Source: Bog-473 sp963834405
GTDB lineage: Bacteria; Actinomycetota; Acidimicrobiia; Acidimicrobiales; RAAP-2
Assembly (NCBI GenBank): GCA_963834405.1
Contig: CAWIBX010000005.1
Span: forward strand, 1,426,001 to 1,490,000
DNA: 64,000 nt
Direction of reading: 5' to 3'
Position numbers and translations under genes: made by a program. Within the stretch, counting starts at the first letter, position 1. Each line of letters starts with the position of its first letter. The notes beneath the pieces are model-generated. The model saw only the letters and a program-made list of their open reading frames with translations. It did no database searches and was not told where the DNA came from. This document shows, piece by piece, positions 42,195-50,455 of the stretch.

Positions 42195-42927
42195 TTGCAG
42201 ACGCGCTGTCGGACGTCGTCTTGCTCTCTATGTGGACGACGCGGGCCTTCGGGTTCACCATGATCTTCCCGCATTGTGTCCAGAGCTTCAGGCAGAGATC
42301 CGTGTCCTCGTAGTAGGCGGGTTCCCACTCGAACCCGAACCCGCCGACCTTGAGGAAGTCGGACCGTCGCATCATCAGGCAGGCGGCTGAACACATGTCG
42401 ACGATGCAGGGGGTGTCGAAATGATCGGGTCCCCACACCGTGCCCTTGCCGATCTGCACCACGTCTCCGGTCGGGAGCGCCATGCTGCCGACCTCTTGCA
42501 CCCTCCCATCGGGATAGAGGAACATCGGACCGACGGCCGCAACGTCGGGATCATCCCGCATGGTGGTGCTGAGCGCTTCGATCCATCCCGGCTCCACGAA
42601 GGCGTCGTTGTTCAGGAAGACGATGTAGTCGCCGCGGGCGAACTCGACCCCGATGTTGTTCCCCTCGCTGAAGAACCGGTTCGCGCCGACCTCGACAAGG
42701 GTGAAGTCCCCCTTGCGGTGTCGACGCCGGAGGATGGCGAGCTCTTCGGGGCGCGAACCGTTGTCGACGACGATGACCTCGCGTAGCAGGCCGCTATTGG
42801 CCCGGGCCAGCGCGGCCAGGCATTCGACCGTGGTCTCGGCCTGGTTGTAATTGAGGACGACGACCGAAACGTTGTTGTGGAAGGGATCTACTTGTAGGGC
42901 CAACGGGACGTCCGGACTAGTCGTCAA
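42052..42927 (-). CDS. GT2 glycosyltransferase, N-terminal half of a frameshifted GT2-GT4 protein
   Basis: A GT2 family (rhamnosyltransferase-like) domain: VSVVVLNYNQAETTVECLAAL, VIVVDNGSRPEE, FFSEGNNIGVEFARGDYIVFLNNDAF with the metal-binding NND, and GFGFEWEPAYYEDTDLCLKLW with the catalytic-base ED. It is intact to ESKTTSDSA, then the frame runs into unrelated Pro/Arg-rich sequence. Adding or removing a base near 42206 would join it to the GT4 frame at 42194. The TTG at 42927 overlaps the upstream coiled-coil gene by 11 bp. It probably adds a sugar to a surface glycan. Confidence 0.8.
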   Translation of the reverse strand: MTTSPDVPLALQVDPFHNNVSVVVLNYNQAETTVECLAALARANSGLLREVIVVDNGSRPEELAILRRRHRKGDFTLVEVGANRFFSEGNNIGVEFARGDYIVFLNNDAFVEPGWIEALSTTMRDDPDVAAVGPMFLYPDGRVQEVGSMALPTGDVVQIGKGTVWGPDHFDTPCIVDMCSAACLMMRRSDFLKVGGFGFEWEPAYYEDTDLCLKLWTQCGKIMVNPKARVVHIESKTTSDSASAIAQHFGDQPCSLREEVGRTPGSQTGCAAPQPRPRAPDRVGQDQTRRP

Positions 42928-43570
42928 GCCGGGTCACGGTCGCCGGGCTCCGGCGGGCGAGCAGCTTGGACAGCAGGCGGATCGGCGCGGTGAGCCGCCA
43001 CGAGCTGGACTTGCGCATGTCCGCGATGATGCTCTGGGCATTGGCCGCGTGACCCGCATAGACCTCCGCCCTCATCTCGGCGTCCCTCCGCAGAATTTCC
43101 TGCTCCTCCAATTGAGAGGCGTAACGGGAAGCCGAAGTCGAGATCTTCGCCGACAGTTGATCGACGCGGTCGAGGAATTCCCCGATCAGGTGTGCGCGTT
43201 CCGCCCACGCGAGCTCGACTTGCTGCGAGAGCTCGGCTCTGGCCTGCGAGACGTCCAGAGCCAGGCGCGCGGTCTCCTCTTTGTAGACGCGCAGGGCCGA
43301 CATGAAGGCCTCACGTTCGGCACCTTGCTGTTCCAGGAGACGCCCGATGATCGCGCGGGCCATCGGCGAGACCGGCTCTGAAGCGAGGAGCTGTTCGAGT
43401 TCGGCGTGTTCGCCGAGGAGCTGCGCCAGGCTGCCGGCGGACTCCGGCCGGTCCGGCAGGAGATCGACCACGGAGACCGCGTAGTCGGCCGGCGGCGGGG
43501 CGGCCTCCCGGTCTCGCTCTTCGGGCCCGCCGGCGCCCTCGCGCGCGGCGGGCTCTTGCTCAGGACTCAC
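42917..43570 (-). CDS. Coiled-coil protein with TAPIR-type tail, glycan cluster
   Basis: A 217-residue soluble protein with no catalytic motif. Residues 50-180 form a long charged helix, probably coiled coil (EHAELEQLLASE, EREAFMSALRVYKEETARL, EFLDRVDQLSAK). The end, SSSWRLTAPIRLLSKLLARR, is a tail seen at the ends of many polysaccharide glycosyltransferases and methyltransferases, here without the enzyme. It may act as a scaffold or length-control partner for the overlapping glycosyltransferase. The GTG at 43570 starts it; nothing is recognised in the 150 bases upstream. Confidence 0.7.
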   Translation of the reverse strand: MSPEQEPAAREGAGGPEERDREAAPPPADYAVSVVDLLPDRPESAGSLAQLLGEHAELEQLLASEPVSPMARAIIGRLLEQQGAEREAFMSALRVYKEETARLALDVSQARAELSQQVELAWAERAHLIGEFLDRVDQLSAKISTSASRYASQLEEQEILRRDAEMRAEVYAGHAANAQSIIADMRKSSSWRLTAPIRLLSKLLARRSPATVTRLDD

Positions 43571-43722
43571 GGGACGAGGTGTGCGTCACGGCGCCAGCGG
43601 TCTGGCCTGGTCATATGGGGAGTCAGCATGGGGCTCGGACGATGCGCGCCGGGGGTTCCCGCGCGGATCCGCATCATCCTAGTGAAGGCTGACCGAGCGG
43701 TCGGGACGCACCCGGGGCTGGT

Positions 43723-44659
43723 CTACGGGCCGGAGACGAGCGCGGCGAGCCGGGTGACCAGTGCGCCCGGGTCGCCGTAGTGGGCGTCGGCGTAACGGGT
43801 GGCCAGGGCGGACATCTCCGACCGTCTCGCCTCGACGAGGAACCCGTCTGCTTTTCCGACGATGTCACCGGGGTCACCGAAGGTGCAACCGCCACTGGCA
43901 ACGGCGTGGACGGCGCCGGCGCCGGAGTCGTGCGGCACCATGATGGGAGTCCCGAACCGGAGCGCCTCCACACACTCGCGAGCGATGTGCCGTCCGGGGG
44001 CCAGGTCGATGCACACGCACACGTGCGCGGCGAGCCGCCACAGGTCCATCCGGGTGTCCACGTGGGTCGAGCCCCGTAACGACCGCCCCTTCCAGGCTGA
44101 CGCGGTGGCCCCGCCGACGACCACGACGTACGTGTCGGGGAAGGCCGCCGTCAGCCACGCCGCCTCCGGCGGCGGTTCCTCCGTGTCGCTCCCCCGGCCC
44201 GAGAGGAGCAGGAAGTAGCCGGTGAAGCCGAACCCGCCGTGCCGGTGCGCGGCTGCCATGGGGTGGACGGGAACGTGCAGACCGACGAAGGGGTGCCCTC
44301 CGGGGAGAAGAGGGATCGTCGGCCACACCCGACCGGCCCCTTGTGCGGACGGTGCCGAGCGCGAAGCACGCCCGTGGCTCGGCCTCCGCGACCAGCGCGT
44401 CCACCTCGGGCGCCGGGTCGTCGACCACGATCGTGGCGCCGTCAGGAGGGCCGTCCGGCCACCGGTACCCGCGACCGTCGTCCATGCCCAGGAGGTCGAA
44501 GGCCCCGTCGGGCTCGCGGGTGCCCAGGGGAGACGGGACGAGCACCGAGACCGGTCCGAGGCGCGAAGCGGCCCCGGCGATCGTGCGCGCCACGTAGGCA
44601 ATCTCGCTCGACCGCCGAAGCCAGTGGCGGGCGACGACGACCGTTCCCGGATCACCCAC
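43723..44659 (-). pseudogene. GT4-like glycosyltransferase with +1 frameshift
   Basis: A GT-B-type glycosyltransferase read in two frames. From GTG 44659 the frame gives VVVARHWLRRSSEIAYVARTI ... CFALGTVRTR, then breaks at a run of four C on the plus strand (44337-44340). Removing one base joins it to GRVWPTIPLLPGGHPFVGLH ... ECVEALRFGTPIMVPHDSGAGAVHA and on to the stop at 43723. Total length would be about 311 residues, normal for a GT4 C-terminal-type transferase. The start overlaps the coiled-coil gene by 8 bp. The homopolymer site makes a sequencing or assembly error quite possible; otherwise the gene is broken. Confidence 0.75.
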
Positions 44660-45044
44660 GGCTCTGATGGAGGGAGGCGACGAGCTCCCGCAAGTGGGCC
44701 ACCTCGGCCCGGAGGCGTCCGAGCTCCTCGCCGTAGGTCTCGGCCAGTTCCTGGGTGAGCGCTTCCTCGTCGTGCAACCGGTCCTCGAGCCGGTCGCAAT
44801 GGGTGGCGAGCGCGTCGGTCGCGTGCGCCAGCGCGAACAGGAGGCGACGGTCCGATCTTCCGGAGACCCGTCCCGCCCAGCGCCGGGCCCGTGCGCGCAG
44901 GGGGAGCGGCGCCTGCGCACGTTCCAGCTGTGCGTGCCATTCCTGCACGAACGCTTGCACCGCGCGGTCCTCCCGTGTGGGCGAGAGCCGTTGCGGCGCC
45001 TCGGCCGGGCGCCGCAACATACGCGGGGCATGCTCCTCGCTCAT
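44652..45044 (-). CDS. Short coiled-coil protein, glycan operon
   Basis: A 130-residue charged protein of no recognised family. Residues 20-60 are basic (LPLRARARRWAGRVSGRSDRR), and 65-128 form a strong heptad pattern (ALATHCDRLEDRLHDEEALTQELAETYGEELGRL ...). It lies between two glycosyltransferase genes, with ATGA overlap upstream and 8-bp overlap downstream, so it is translated with them. With the 217-residue protein at 42917 it is the second stand-alone coiled coil in this operon. A structural role in a glycosyltransferase complex is a guess. Confidence 0.65.
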   Translation of the reverse strand: MSEEHAPRMLRRPAEAPQRLSPTREDRAVQAFVQEWHAQLERAQAPLPLRARARRWAGRVSGRSDRRLLFALAHATDALATHCDRLEDRLHDEEALTQELAETYGEELGRLRAEVAHLRELVASLHQSRG

Positions 45045-46687
45045 GGGTCGCCCAGGGTCGCGAGCCATTGGTCCCACCGTTCCTTCTCGCCCGGCTGCGC
45101 GAGCGCGCACGAGGAATCCGCCCGGGTCAGGTGCGGGCTGAAGAAGGGGTCGCCCCGGCCGATGTAGTCTGCCCACCGGTCGACGAATTCGACGATGTCA
45201 CCGGTCGCTCCGGCCGTGCCCCGGCTCGGTGACTCGTGATGGAGGAGCTCCGCCTCTGCGGCGTAGACGACCCGGTAGCCCTCGCGTCCGGCCCGGAGAC
45301 AGAAGTCCACGTCGTTGAGATCGACACCGAGGGACTCGTCGAATCCGCCCAGCCGCCCGAACACCTCCCTCCGGGTCGCCAGACAGGCGCCCGTCACCGC
45401 CGAACACTCCCGCGTCGATTTCGCCATGTCCAGGTATCCGGGCTCCGACTCCGGCAATCCGACGAGCGGGTGGCCCGCCGCCCCGTTGAGCCCCACGACG
45501 ATGCCGCAGTGCTGCAGGCGCCGGTCGGGGTAGAGCAGGCGGGCACCGACCGCTCCCACGTCGGCTCGGAGGGCATGGGCGACGAGGACCGACAGCCAGC
45601 CGGGGCGGAGGGCCTCGACGTCGTTGTTGAGGAACAACAGGACGTCGCCCGATGCGACCCGGGCGCCGGCGTTGTTCAGGCGCGCCCAATTGAAGGGTCC
45701 GGCGTCTGCGAACGTCCGCACACCGGACCAGGCCCCGACCCGTTCCAGCAGGGACACCGTCTCGGGTTCGGACGACCCGTTGTCGATCAGGACGAACTCC
45801 ACGTCCTCCTTTACGGTCGCCCGGACGGAGTCCAGACATGTCCGCAGGAACGCCGGCTGGTCACGGAACGGGATCACGACGCTCACCCGGACGCCGGCAC
45901 GCGTGGCGGGAAGGGTGTCGGCCGGCGGGCGGTCCGGGGTTCCGTCAACGTCGCCGGTGCGGTGACAGAGGACTTCGGGCAGGTGCACGACGCGTCGGGC
46001 CCGTCCGCATGCCACCCGTACGAATTCGTGCTCGAGCGCCGGGGCGCCGGGTGCGGTGATCGCGGGAAAGGCATTCGTCAGCTCCGGCGCCAGCGCGAGA
46101 GGACGGCCGACGTAGGCGGACGATGCGAGGAAGTCGGGCGAGTACTCCGGCTTGAGACGAGGGTCGACGTAGTCGCCTGCTGCGGTGAGCCGGTCCTCGT
46201 CGGCGTAGACGACCGTGTCCGGCGCCAGGGCCGAGCCGAGCAGTGCAACCGCATCCGGCGCCCAGACGTCTCCGGGGAAGATGAGTGCGGCCGCCGAGCC
46301 GGCGATCTCCGAGAGGCCCAGGTGGAGCAGCTCGTTGGCCGACGCGGCCGCCGGGCCGGCCAGGAGGTGGATCCGCCGCCGCGTCCGCCGCGGCACCGTC
46401 TTCCGCACCAGGCGGTGGAGCGAATCCACCTGCGGTTCCGCCGCCACCATGGTCAGGGACCACCGGTTCACCGTCTGGGCGTGCAGGCTGCGGAGCGTGG
46501 CCGCCGTGCCGGCCGGGATCTGGCCGCCGAGCACCAAGACGATCTTCAGGTGCGGGCCGGTCGTGACGGTCGCCGCCGCGCGGCGGGCTTCGCGCCCGCG
46601 CACCCACGCCGCGTACGGTCGGGGATCCTGGGCGACGTCCGGACCGGGCGGCGGCAGCTCCCTGGGGGCGAAGAGCACCCGTTCCAC
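45041..46687 (-). CDS. GT2 glycosyltransferase with degenerate N-terminal GT2-like domain
   Basis: A 548-residue protein. The N-terminal 45-260 region looks like a GT2-like domain (LKIVLVLGGQIPAGTAATLRSL, VVYADEDRLTAAGDYVDPRLKP), and 265-520 is a full GT2 domain: VSVVIPFRDQPAFLRTCLDSV, VLIDNGSSE, FNWARLNNAGARVASGDVLLFLNNDVEALRPGWL and LGVDLNDVDFCLRA. This layout is common in rhamnan and O-antigen polymer synthesis. It heads a leftward operon of two coiled-coil and three further glycosyltransferase reading frames. The GTG at 46687 has a TAGATT box 6 bases upstream and no Shine-Dalgarno. Confidence 0.85.
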   Translation of the reverse strand: MERVLFAPRELPPPGPDVAQDPRPYAAWVRGREARRAAATVTTGPHLKIVLVLGGQIPAGTAATLRSLHAQTVNRWSLTMVAAEPQVDSLHRLVRKTVPRRTRRRIHLLAGPAAASANELLHLGLSEIAGSAAALIFPGDVWAPDAVALLGSALAPDTVVYADEDRLTAAGDYVDPRLKPEYSPDFLASSAYVGRPLALAPELTNAFPAITAPGAPALEHEFVRVACGRARRVVHLPEVLCHRTGDVDGTPDRPPADTLPATRAGVRVSVVIPFRDQPAFLRTCLDSVRATVKEDVEFVLIDNGSSEPETVSLLERVGAWSGVRTFADAGPFNWARLNNAGARVASGDVLLFLNNDVEALRPGWLSVLVAHALRADVGAVGARLLYPDRRLQHCGIVVGLNGAAGHPLVGLPESEPGYLDMAKSTRECSAVTGACLATRREVFGRLGGFDESLGVDLNDVDFCLRAGREGYRVVYAAEAELLHHESPSRGTAGATGDIVEFVDRWADYIGRGDPFFSPHLTRADSSCALAQPGEKERWDQWLATLGDP

Positions 46688-46693
46688 GCTGGC

Positions 46694-46699
46694 AATCTA
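46694..46699 (-). promoter_or_regulatory. -10 box for the leftward glycan operon
   Basis: TAGATT on the minus strand ends 6 bases before the GTG at 46687, consistent with leaderless transcription of the operon. Confidence 0.5.
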
Positions 46700-46763
46700 A
46701 CGGACCCGCGACGGCGCCCCGCCGCGTTGGCGCAGGTGAGGAACAACCTGTCACGATGCGCGA

Positions 46764-47852
46764 GTGCCGATTCCCGACCGTCTCCTCATGGGTCCCGGAC
46801 CGTCGAATCCGTACCCGGAAGTGCAGATGGCGCTCGCCGCGCCCATCCTGGGCCATCTCGATCCTGCCTTCCTGGAGCTGCTCGACGAGACGAACGACCG
46901 TCTCCGGCAGGTCTTCGCCACCGCCAATCGGCTGACCTTGCCGATCAGCGGGACCGGATCGGCCGGCATGGAGGCGTCGTTCGTGAACTTCGTGCGCCCC
47001 GGCGACCCGGTGGTCGTCGGCGTCAACGGTGTCTTCGGCGAGCGGATGTGCGAGGTGGCCGGGCGCCTGGGCGCGGACGTGGTCCGGGTGGAGGCGCCGT
47101 GGGGCGAGCCGCTCGAGCCCCGGCGCGTCCTGTCCGCGCACGCCTCGCCGGCGATCATCGCCGTGGTGCACGCCGAGACCTCGACGGGTGTGCGCAACGA
47201 GATCACACCCCTCGGCGAGGGGAAAGGTGATGCGTTGTTGATCGTCGACACGGTGACCTCGCTGGGAGGTATAGAGGTCGCCGTCGACGACTGGGCGGTG
47301 GACGTCGCGTACAGCGGGACGCAGAAGTGCCTGGGCGTCCCACCCGGTCTCGCACCGTTGACCGTGTCCGAACGGGCGCGTGGGCGTCTCGCGGAGCGCC
47401 CGAGCAGCTGGTACCTCGACCTCAACCTCTTGTCGCGCTACGTCAGCGACAACCCCGAGGGTGGCCGCGTGTATCACCACACCGCGCCCGTCGCCATGGT
47501 GGCGGCGCTCCACGCCGGGCTCGGGGCGATCCTCGACGAAGGGCTCGGGGCCGTGCGCCGCCGGCATGCCGAGTGCGGCGAATTACTGCAGAAGGGTCTG
47601 GTCGACCTCGGGCTCGAGCTGCTGGTCGAGCCCGAGCATCGCCTGCCCCAGTTGACGACGGTGCGGGTGCCCGACAGGGTGGACGAGGCGGCCTGCCGGG
47701 CCGAGTTGCTCCGTGCCTACGGCATTGAGATCGGCGCGGGGGCGGGCCGACTGGCGGGTCGGATCTGGAGGATCGGCTGCATGGGCCACACGGCCCGGCG
47801 GCGCAACGTCCTGGCCCTGCTGGGCGCCCTCGCTGAGGTGCTCGCCCGATGA
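46764..47852 (+). CDS. Class V aminotransferase (serine/alanine-glyoxylate type)
   Basis: A 362-residue PLP enzyme of fold type I. It has MGPGPSNPYPEV at the start, the GTGSAGMEASFVNF phosphate-binding region, HAETSTGVRNE, the Asp in LLIVDTVTSLGG, and the PLP Lys in YSGTQKCLGVPPGLAP, as in alanine/serine-glyoxylate and 2-aminoethylphosphonate-type transaminases; GCMGHTARRRNV near the end is also typical. The physiological pair of substrates is not certain. Its stop overlaps the GNAT gene (ATGA). Confidence 0.9.
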   Translation: MPIPDRLLMGPGPSNPYPEVQMALAAPILGHLDPAFLELLDETNDRLRQVFATANRLTLPISGTGSAGMEASFVNFVRPGDPVVVGVNGVFGERMCEVAGRLGADVVRVEAPWGEPLEPRRVLSAHASPAIIAVVHAETSTGVRNEITPLGEGKGDALLIVDTVTSLGGIEVAVDDWAVDVAYSGTQKCLGVPPGLAPLTVSERARGRLAERPSSWYLDLNLLSRYVSDNPEGGRVYHHTAPVAMVAALHAGLGAILDEGLGAVRRRHAECGELLQKGLVDLGLELLVEPEHRLPQLTTVRVPDRVDEAACRAELLRAYGIEIGAGAGRLAGRIWRIGCMGHTARRRNVLALLGALAEVLAR

Positions 47853-48469
47853 GCGCAGCGCGGACGGTGCGCCACGCCCCGTTGGAGCTCCAGGGCCGGC
47901 GGGTGACCCTCCGGTCGCTCACCGAGGACGACTTCCCCGCCTGGCACGAGGTGCGGACGCGTTGCGCCGACTGGTTGCTCCGCTGGGAACCCCGGCCCAA
48001 GGGCGCGCCCGTCCCGTCGGAGGACCGGCCCAGCTTCGCCGCCCGTTGCGGCATCCGCGAGCGGGAACGCCATCTCGGCACCGGCTACGGGTTCGGGATA
48101 TTCGTCGGCGAGCGCTTCGCCGGGGAGGTGACCCTCTCCTCCATTCAGCGCGGGCCGTTCCAGAGCGCGTTCATCGGCTACTGGATCGACGAGGCACTGG
48201 CGGGACGCGGGCTCGTGCCCGAGGCGGTCGTGGTCACGCTGCGCTTCGCGTTCGAGGCCATTTCGCTGCATCGGGTCGAGATTTCCATCATCCCGCGCAA
48301 CGTGGCCAGCCGGCGGGTGGTCGAGAAGCTCGGCATCAGGGAAGAGGGCATCGCGCTGCGGTTCCTCGAGATCGACGGAGTCTGGGAGGACCACGTGCGT
48401 TATGCCATCACGGCGGAGGAGTGGGCGGTACGCGAGACCGCGCTGGTCACGGAGTGGATCTCCCCCTGA
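47849..48469 (+). CDS. GNAT family N-acetyltransferase (RimJ/RimL-like)
   Basis: A 206-residue acetyltransferase: LQGRRVTLRSLTEDDFPAWHEVR, YGFGIFVGERFAGEVTLSSI, QSAFIGYWIDEALAGRGLVPEAV (acetyl-CoA pyrophosphate loop) and LHRVEISIIPRNVASRRVVEKLGIREEG. RimJ-type enzymes acetylate protein N termini or antibiotics; the acceptor is unknown here. It is translationally coupled to the aminotransferase and convergent with the epimerase. Confidence 0.88.
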   Translation: MSAARTVRHAPLELQGRRVTLRSLTEDDFPAWHEVRTRCADWLLRWEPRPKGAPVPSEDRPSFAARCGIRERERHLGTGYGFGIFVGERFAGEVTLSSIQRGPFQSAFIGYWIDEALAGRGLVPEAVVVTLRFAFEAISLHRVEISIIPRNVASRRVVEKLGIREEGIALRFLEIDGVWEDHVRYAITAEEWAVRETALVTEWISP

Positions 48470-48472
48470 CGC

Positions 48473-49510
48473 TCAAGCTTCGGGCGCGCCGATCACCGAC
48501 GGAGAGTGACGGAAGAACTGCTCGACGTCGTGCTCGTAGGTGTACGACAGCGGTGTCCGTCCCGATTGCCGGCGCAACCGGAGGGCGCGGATGAACGACT
48601 GCACGGCGCCCGCGCTCGTCGCGCTATAGGAGAAGCCCGTCGCGGCGAACCGTCGCGTGTCGACCCCTCGGCCGTAGCGGAGCAGGTCTTCCAATTCGGG
48701 TGGCAGGTCGAAGAGCCGGGCCAGGGGCCGGATTTTCAGGAAGCTCACCGGCGACACCGGCACGAGGCGCGTCCCGCAAATGGCGGCCACTTCGCTCCAG
48801 GGCAACCGCCCGTCGCCGGCGACGTTGTAGAGACCCGGGATGCCGGCATGGGTCACGTGGAGGAGGGCGCGCACCACGTCGTCCTCTTCTACGAATTGCA
48901 GCAACGGGTCGAAGCCGAAGATCGCCGGGCAGACCGGTCGCGACAGGTTGCGGCTGATCGGCGTCGTGAGGTGTGCGCCAAGCACGTTGGCGAAGCGCAA
49001 GACCGTGACCTTCGTCCCGGGATTGTCCTCCGAGAAGTCCCGAACCAGCCCTTCGGCCTCCACGAGCGCCCGCTCGACGCTGTTTCGTACCGGGCTCGTG
49101 CGGGGCGTGTCCTCGGTGAAGGTGTTGGGGTCGCTGGCGGCCGATCCGTAGACGAGGGTCGACGACTTCACGACGATGTGCCGCACGGACGAGCCCGCGG
49201 CCCCCGCGGCCGCCAGCAGGTTCAGGGTGCCGATGACGTTGATCTCGTGCATGGCGCGCTTGGGCACGGTGGTCGAGTTCGTGATCATGAACGTGTGCAG
49301 GATGGTGTCCACCTGCGTCGCCTTCACGATCCGATTGAGAATCGAATAGTTCTGGTCGGACCGCACGAACTCGGCCCGTTCGAAGGGCACGGACGGGGCG
49401 TGGGTGCCGATGCCGAGGATCACGTCCAGGCCAGGATCGGTCTCGAGCGCCTGAAGCATGCGGCCGCCCCAGAAGGTGTCGGCTCCGGTGACGAGGATGC
49501 GCCGGCTCAC
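48473..49510 (-). CDS. NAD-dependent epimerase/dehydratase (extended SDR-like)
   Basis: A 345-residue Rossmann protein: ILVTGADTFWGGRM (a variant of TGxxGxxG in which the second glycine is replaced), VDTILHTFMI, and SSTLVYG with Ser and Tyr; the following Lys of the YxxxK motif is not evident, so catalysis is unclear. Similar proteins paired with a PlsC-type acyltransferase are frequent in actinobacteria and may act on a lipid or sugar-lipid. The GTG at 49510 is 7 bases after the acyltransferase stop, so they form an operon. Confidence 0.8.
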   Translation of the reverse strand: MSRRILVTGADTFWGGRMLQALETDPGLDVILGIGTHAPSVPFERAEFVRSDQNYSILNRIVKATQVDTILHTFMITNSTTVPKRAMHEINVIGTLNLLAAAGAAGSSVRHIVVKSSTLVYGSAASDPNTFTEDTPRTSPVRNSVERALVEAEGLVRDFSEDNPGTKVTVLRFANVLGAHLTTPISRNLSRPVCPAIFGFDPLLQFVEEDDVVRALLHVTHAGIPGLYNVAGDGRLPWSEVAAICGTRLVPVSPVSFLKIRPLARLFDLPPELEDLLRYGRGVDTRRFAATGFSYSATSAGAVQSFIRALRLRRQSGRTPLSYTYEHDVEQFFRHSPSVIGAPEA

Positions 49511-49516
49511 AGTGCC

Positions 49517-50398
49517 TCAGCCGAACCACACACTGCGCCGGTCGCGCAGCATGTCGTAGACCGCTTCTTGCAGATGCGTCCTGATCCGCTCCGATTCCTC
49601 CATGATGCGGCTCTTGGAGTAGCGCTCTTGGTCGGGCGGCACGTCGAAGCGGACAGGGTCGAGCACGCGGAGCTTGAACTTGGCTGGAAAAGGCAGGACG
49701 ACCCCGAGCGGGCCCATGGTCAGCACGTTGGCCGTCACGGGGAAGTACGGGACCCGCAGCGCCTTGGCCAGCGACGGCAGCCGTAGGACGATCGGCATGG
49801 CCTCTTCCGAGCCGACGACTGCGATCGGGACGACGGGGACGCCAGCCCGCATGGCGATCTCGACGAAGCCACCCCGTCCGAACCGGCGCAGCTGATAGCG
49901 GTCCGTGAAGGACTTCGACGGCCCCTTCGTGCCCTCCGGGAAGACGAGCGCCAGCTGTTGCTGCTCCTTGAGGAGACGGTACGCGTTGGCCGGGCGGGCG
50001 GAGACGCCCCCGGCCCGCGCCCAGAGGGTCCCGACGATCGGCACGGTACGGAAGAAGTAGTCGGCCAGACCGTAGACCGGGCGCTCCAGCTCCTTCTCTA
50101 TCCCGTGCATGATGACGGGCGCGTCCGACGGGATCGCCCCGGCGTGGTTGGCGACCAGGAGCGCGCCGCCCTCGACGGGGATCTTCTCCAGCCCTTCCCA
50201 CTCGGTGCGGAACCACTTCGAGTAGAGCGGTTCGTACAGCGCGCGGGCCAGGGCGCGGGTGCGTTCCGAGCGTCCCCACTCGTCGACGTCAGACAGCCGG
50301 GGATCTTCGAGCCGCTCGGGGTCGTCCGACGGTATCCGGATCGGGACGATGGCAGTCGACCGGTTCCGCTCGCTCGTCGCCTGGCGCCCGCTGGCCAT
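49517..50398 (-). CDS. PlsC-type lysophospholipid acyltransferase family protein
   Basis: A 293-residue acyltransferase of the PlsC/LPLAT family. Motif I is NHAGAIPSD (NHxxxxxD, the catalytic pair); motif III is VFPEGTKGPSK; GVPVVPIAVVG comes later. No strong membrane helix is present, so it is probably peripheral. It likely acylates a glycerophosphate or glycolipid acceptor. The ATG at 50398 is preceded by TACCAT 7 bases upstream on the minus strand, suggesting a leaderless transcript, and it is co-transcribed with the epimerase-like gene. Confidence 0.87.
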   Translation of the reverse strand: MASGRQATSERNRSTAIVPIRIPSDDPERLEDPRLSDVDEWGRSERTRALARALYEPLYSKWFRTEWEGLEKIPVEGGALLVANHAGAIPSDAPVIMHGIEKELERPVYGLADYFFRTVPIVGTLWARAGGVSARPANAYRLLKEQQQLALVFPEGTKGPSKSFTDRYQLRRFGRGGFVEIAMRAGVPVVPIAVVGSEEAMPIVLRLPSLAKALRVPYFPVTANVLTMGPLGVVLPFPAKFKLRVLDPVRFDVPPDQERYSKSRIMEESERIRTHLQEAVYDMLRDRRSVWFG

Positions 50399-50405
50399 CG
50401 GGCCA

Positions 50406-50411
50406 ATGGTA
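50406..50411 (-). promoter_or_regulatory. -10 box for leaderless plsC-epimerase operon
   Basis: TACCAT on the minus strand ends 7 bases before the ATG at 50398, and no Shine-Dalgarno is seen. Confidence 0.5.
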
Positions 50412-50455
50412 CAGATCTGCTGGTGGCCGCCGTGAGGGCGGCAGCCGCGGCCGCG

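Noticed and set aside
43571..43722. Small gene in the gap of the leftward glycan operon
   Set aside because: Only 150 bases, with no open frame of convincing composition and no RNA fold.
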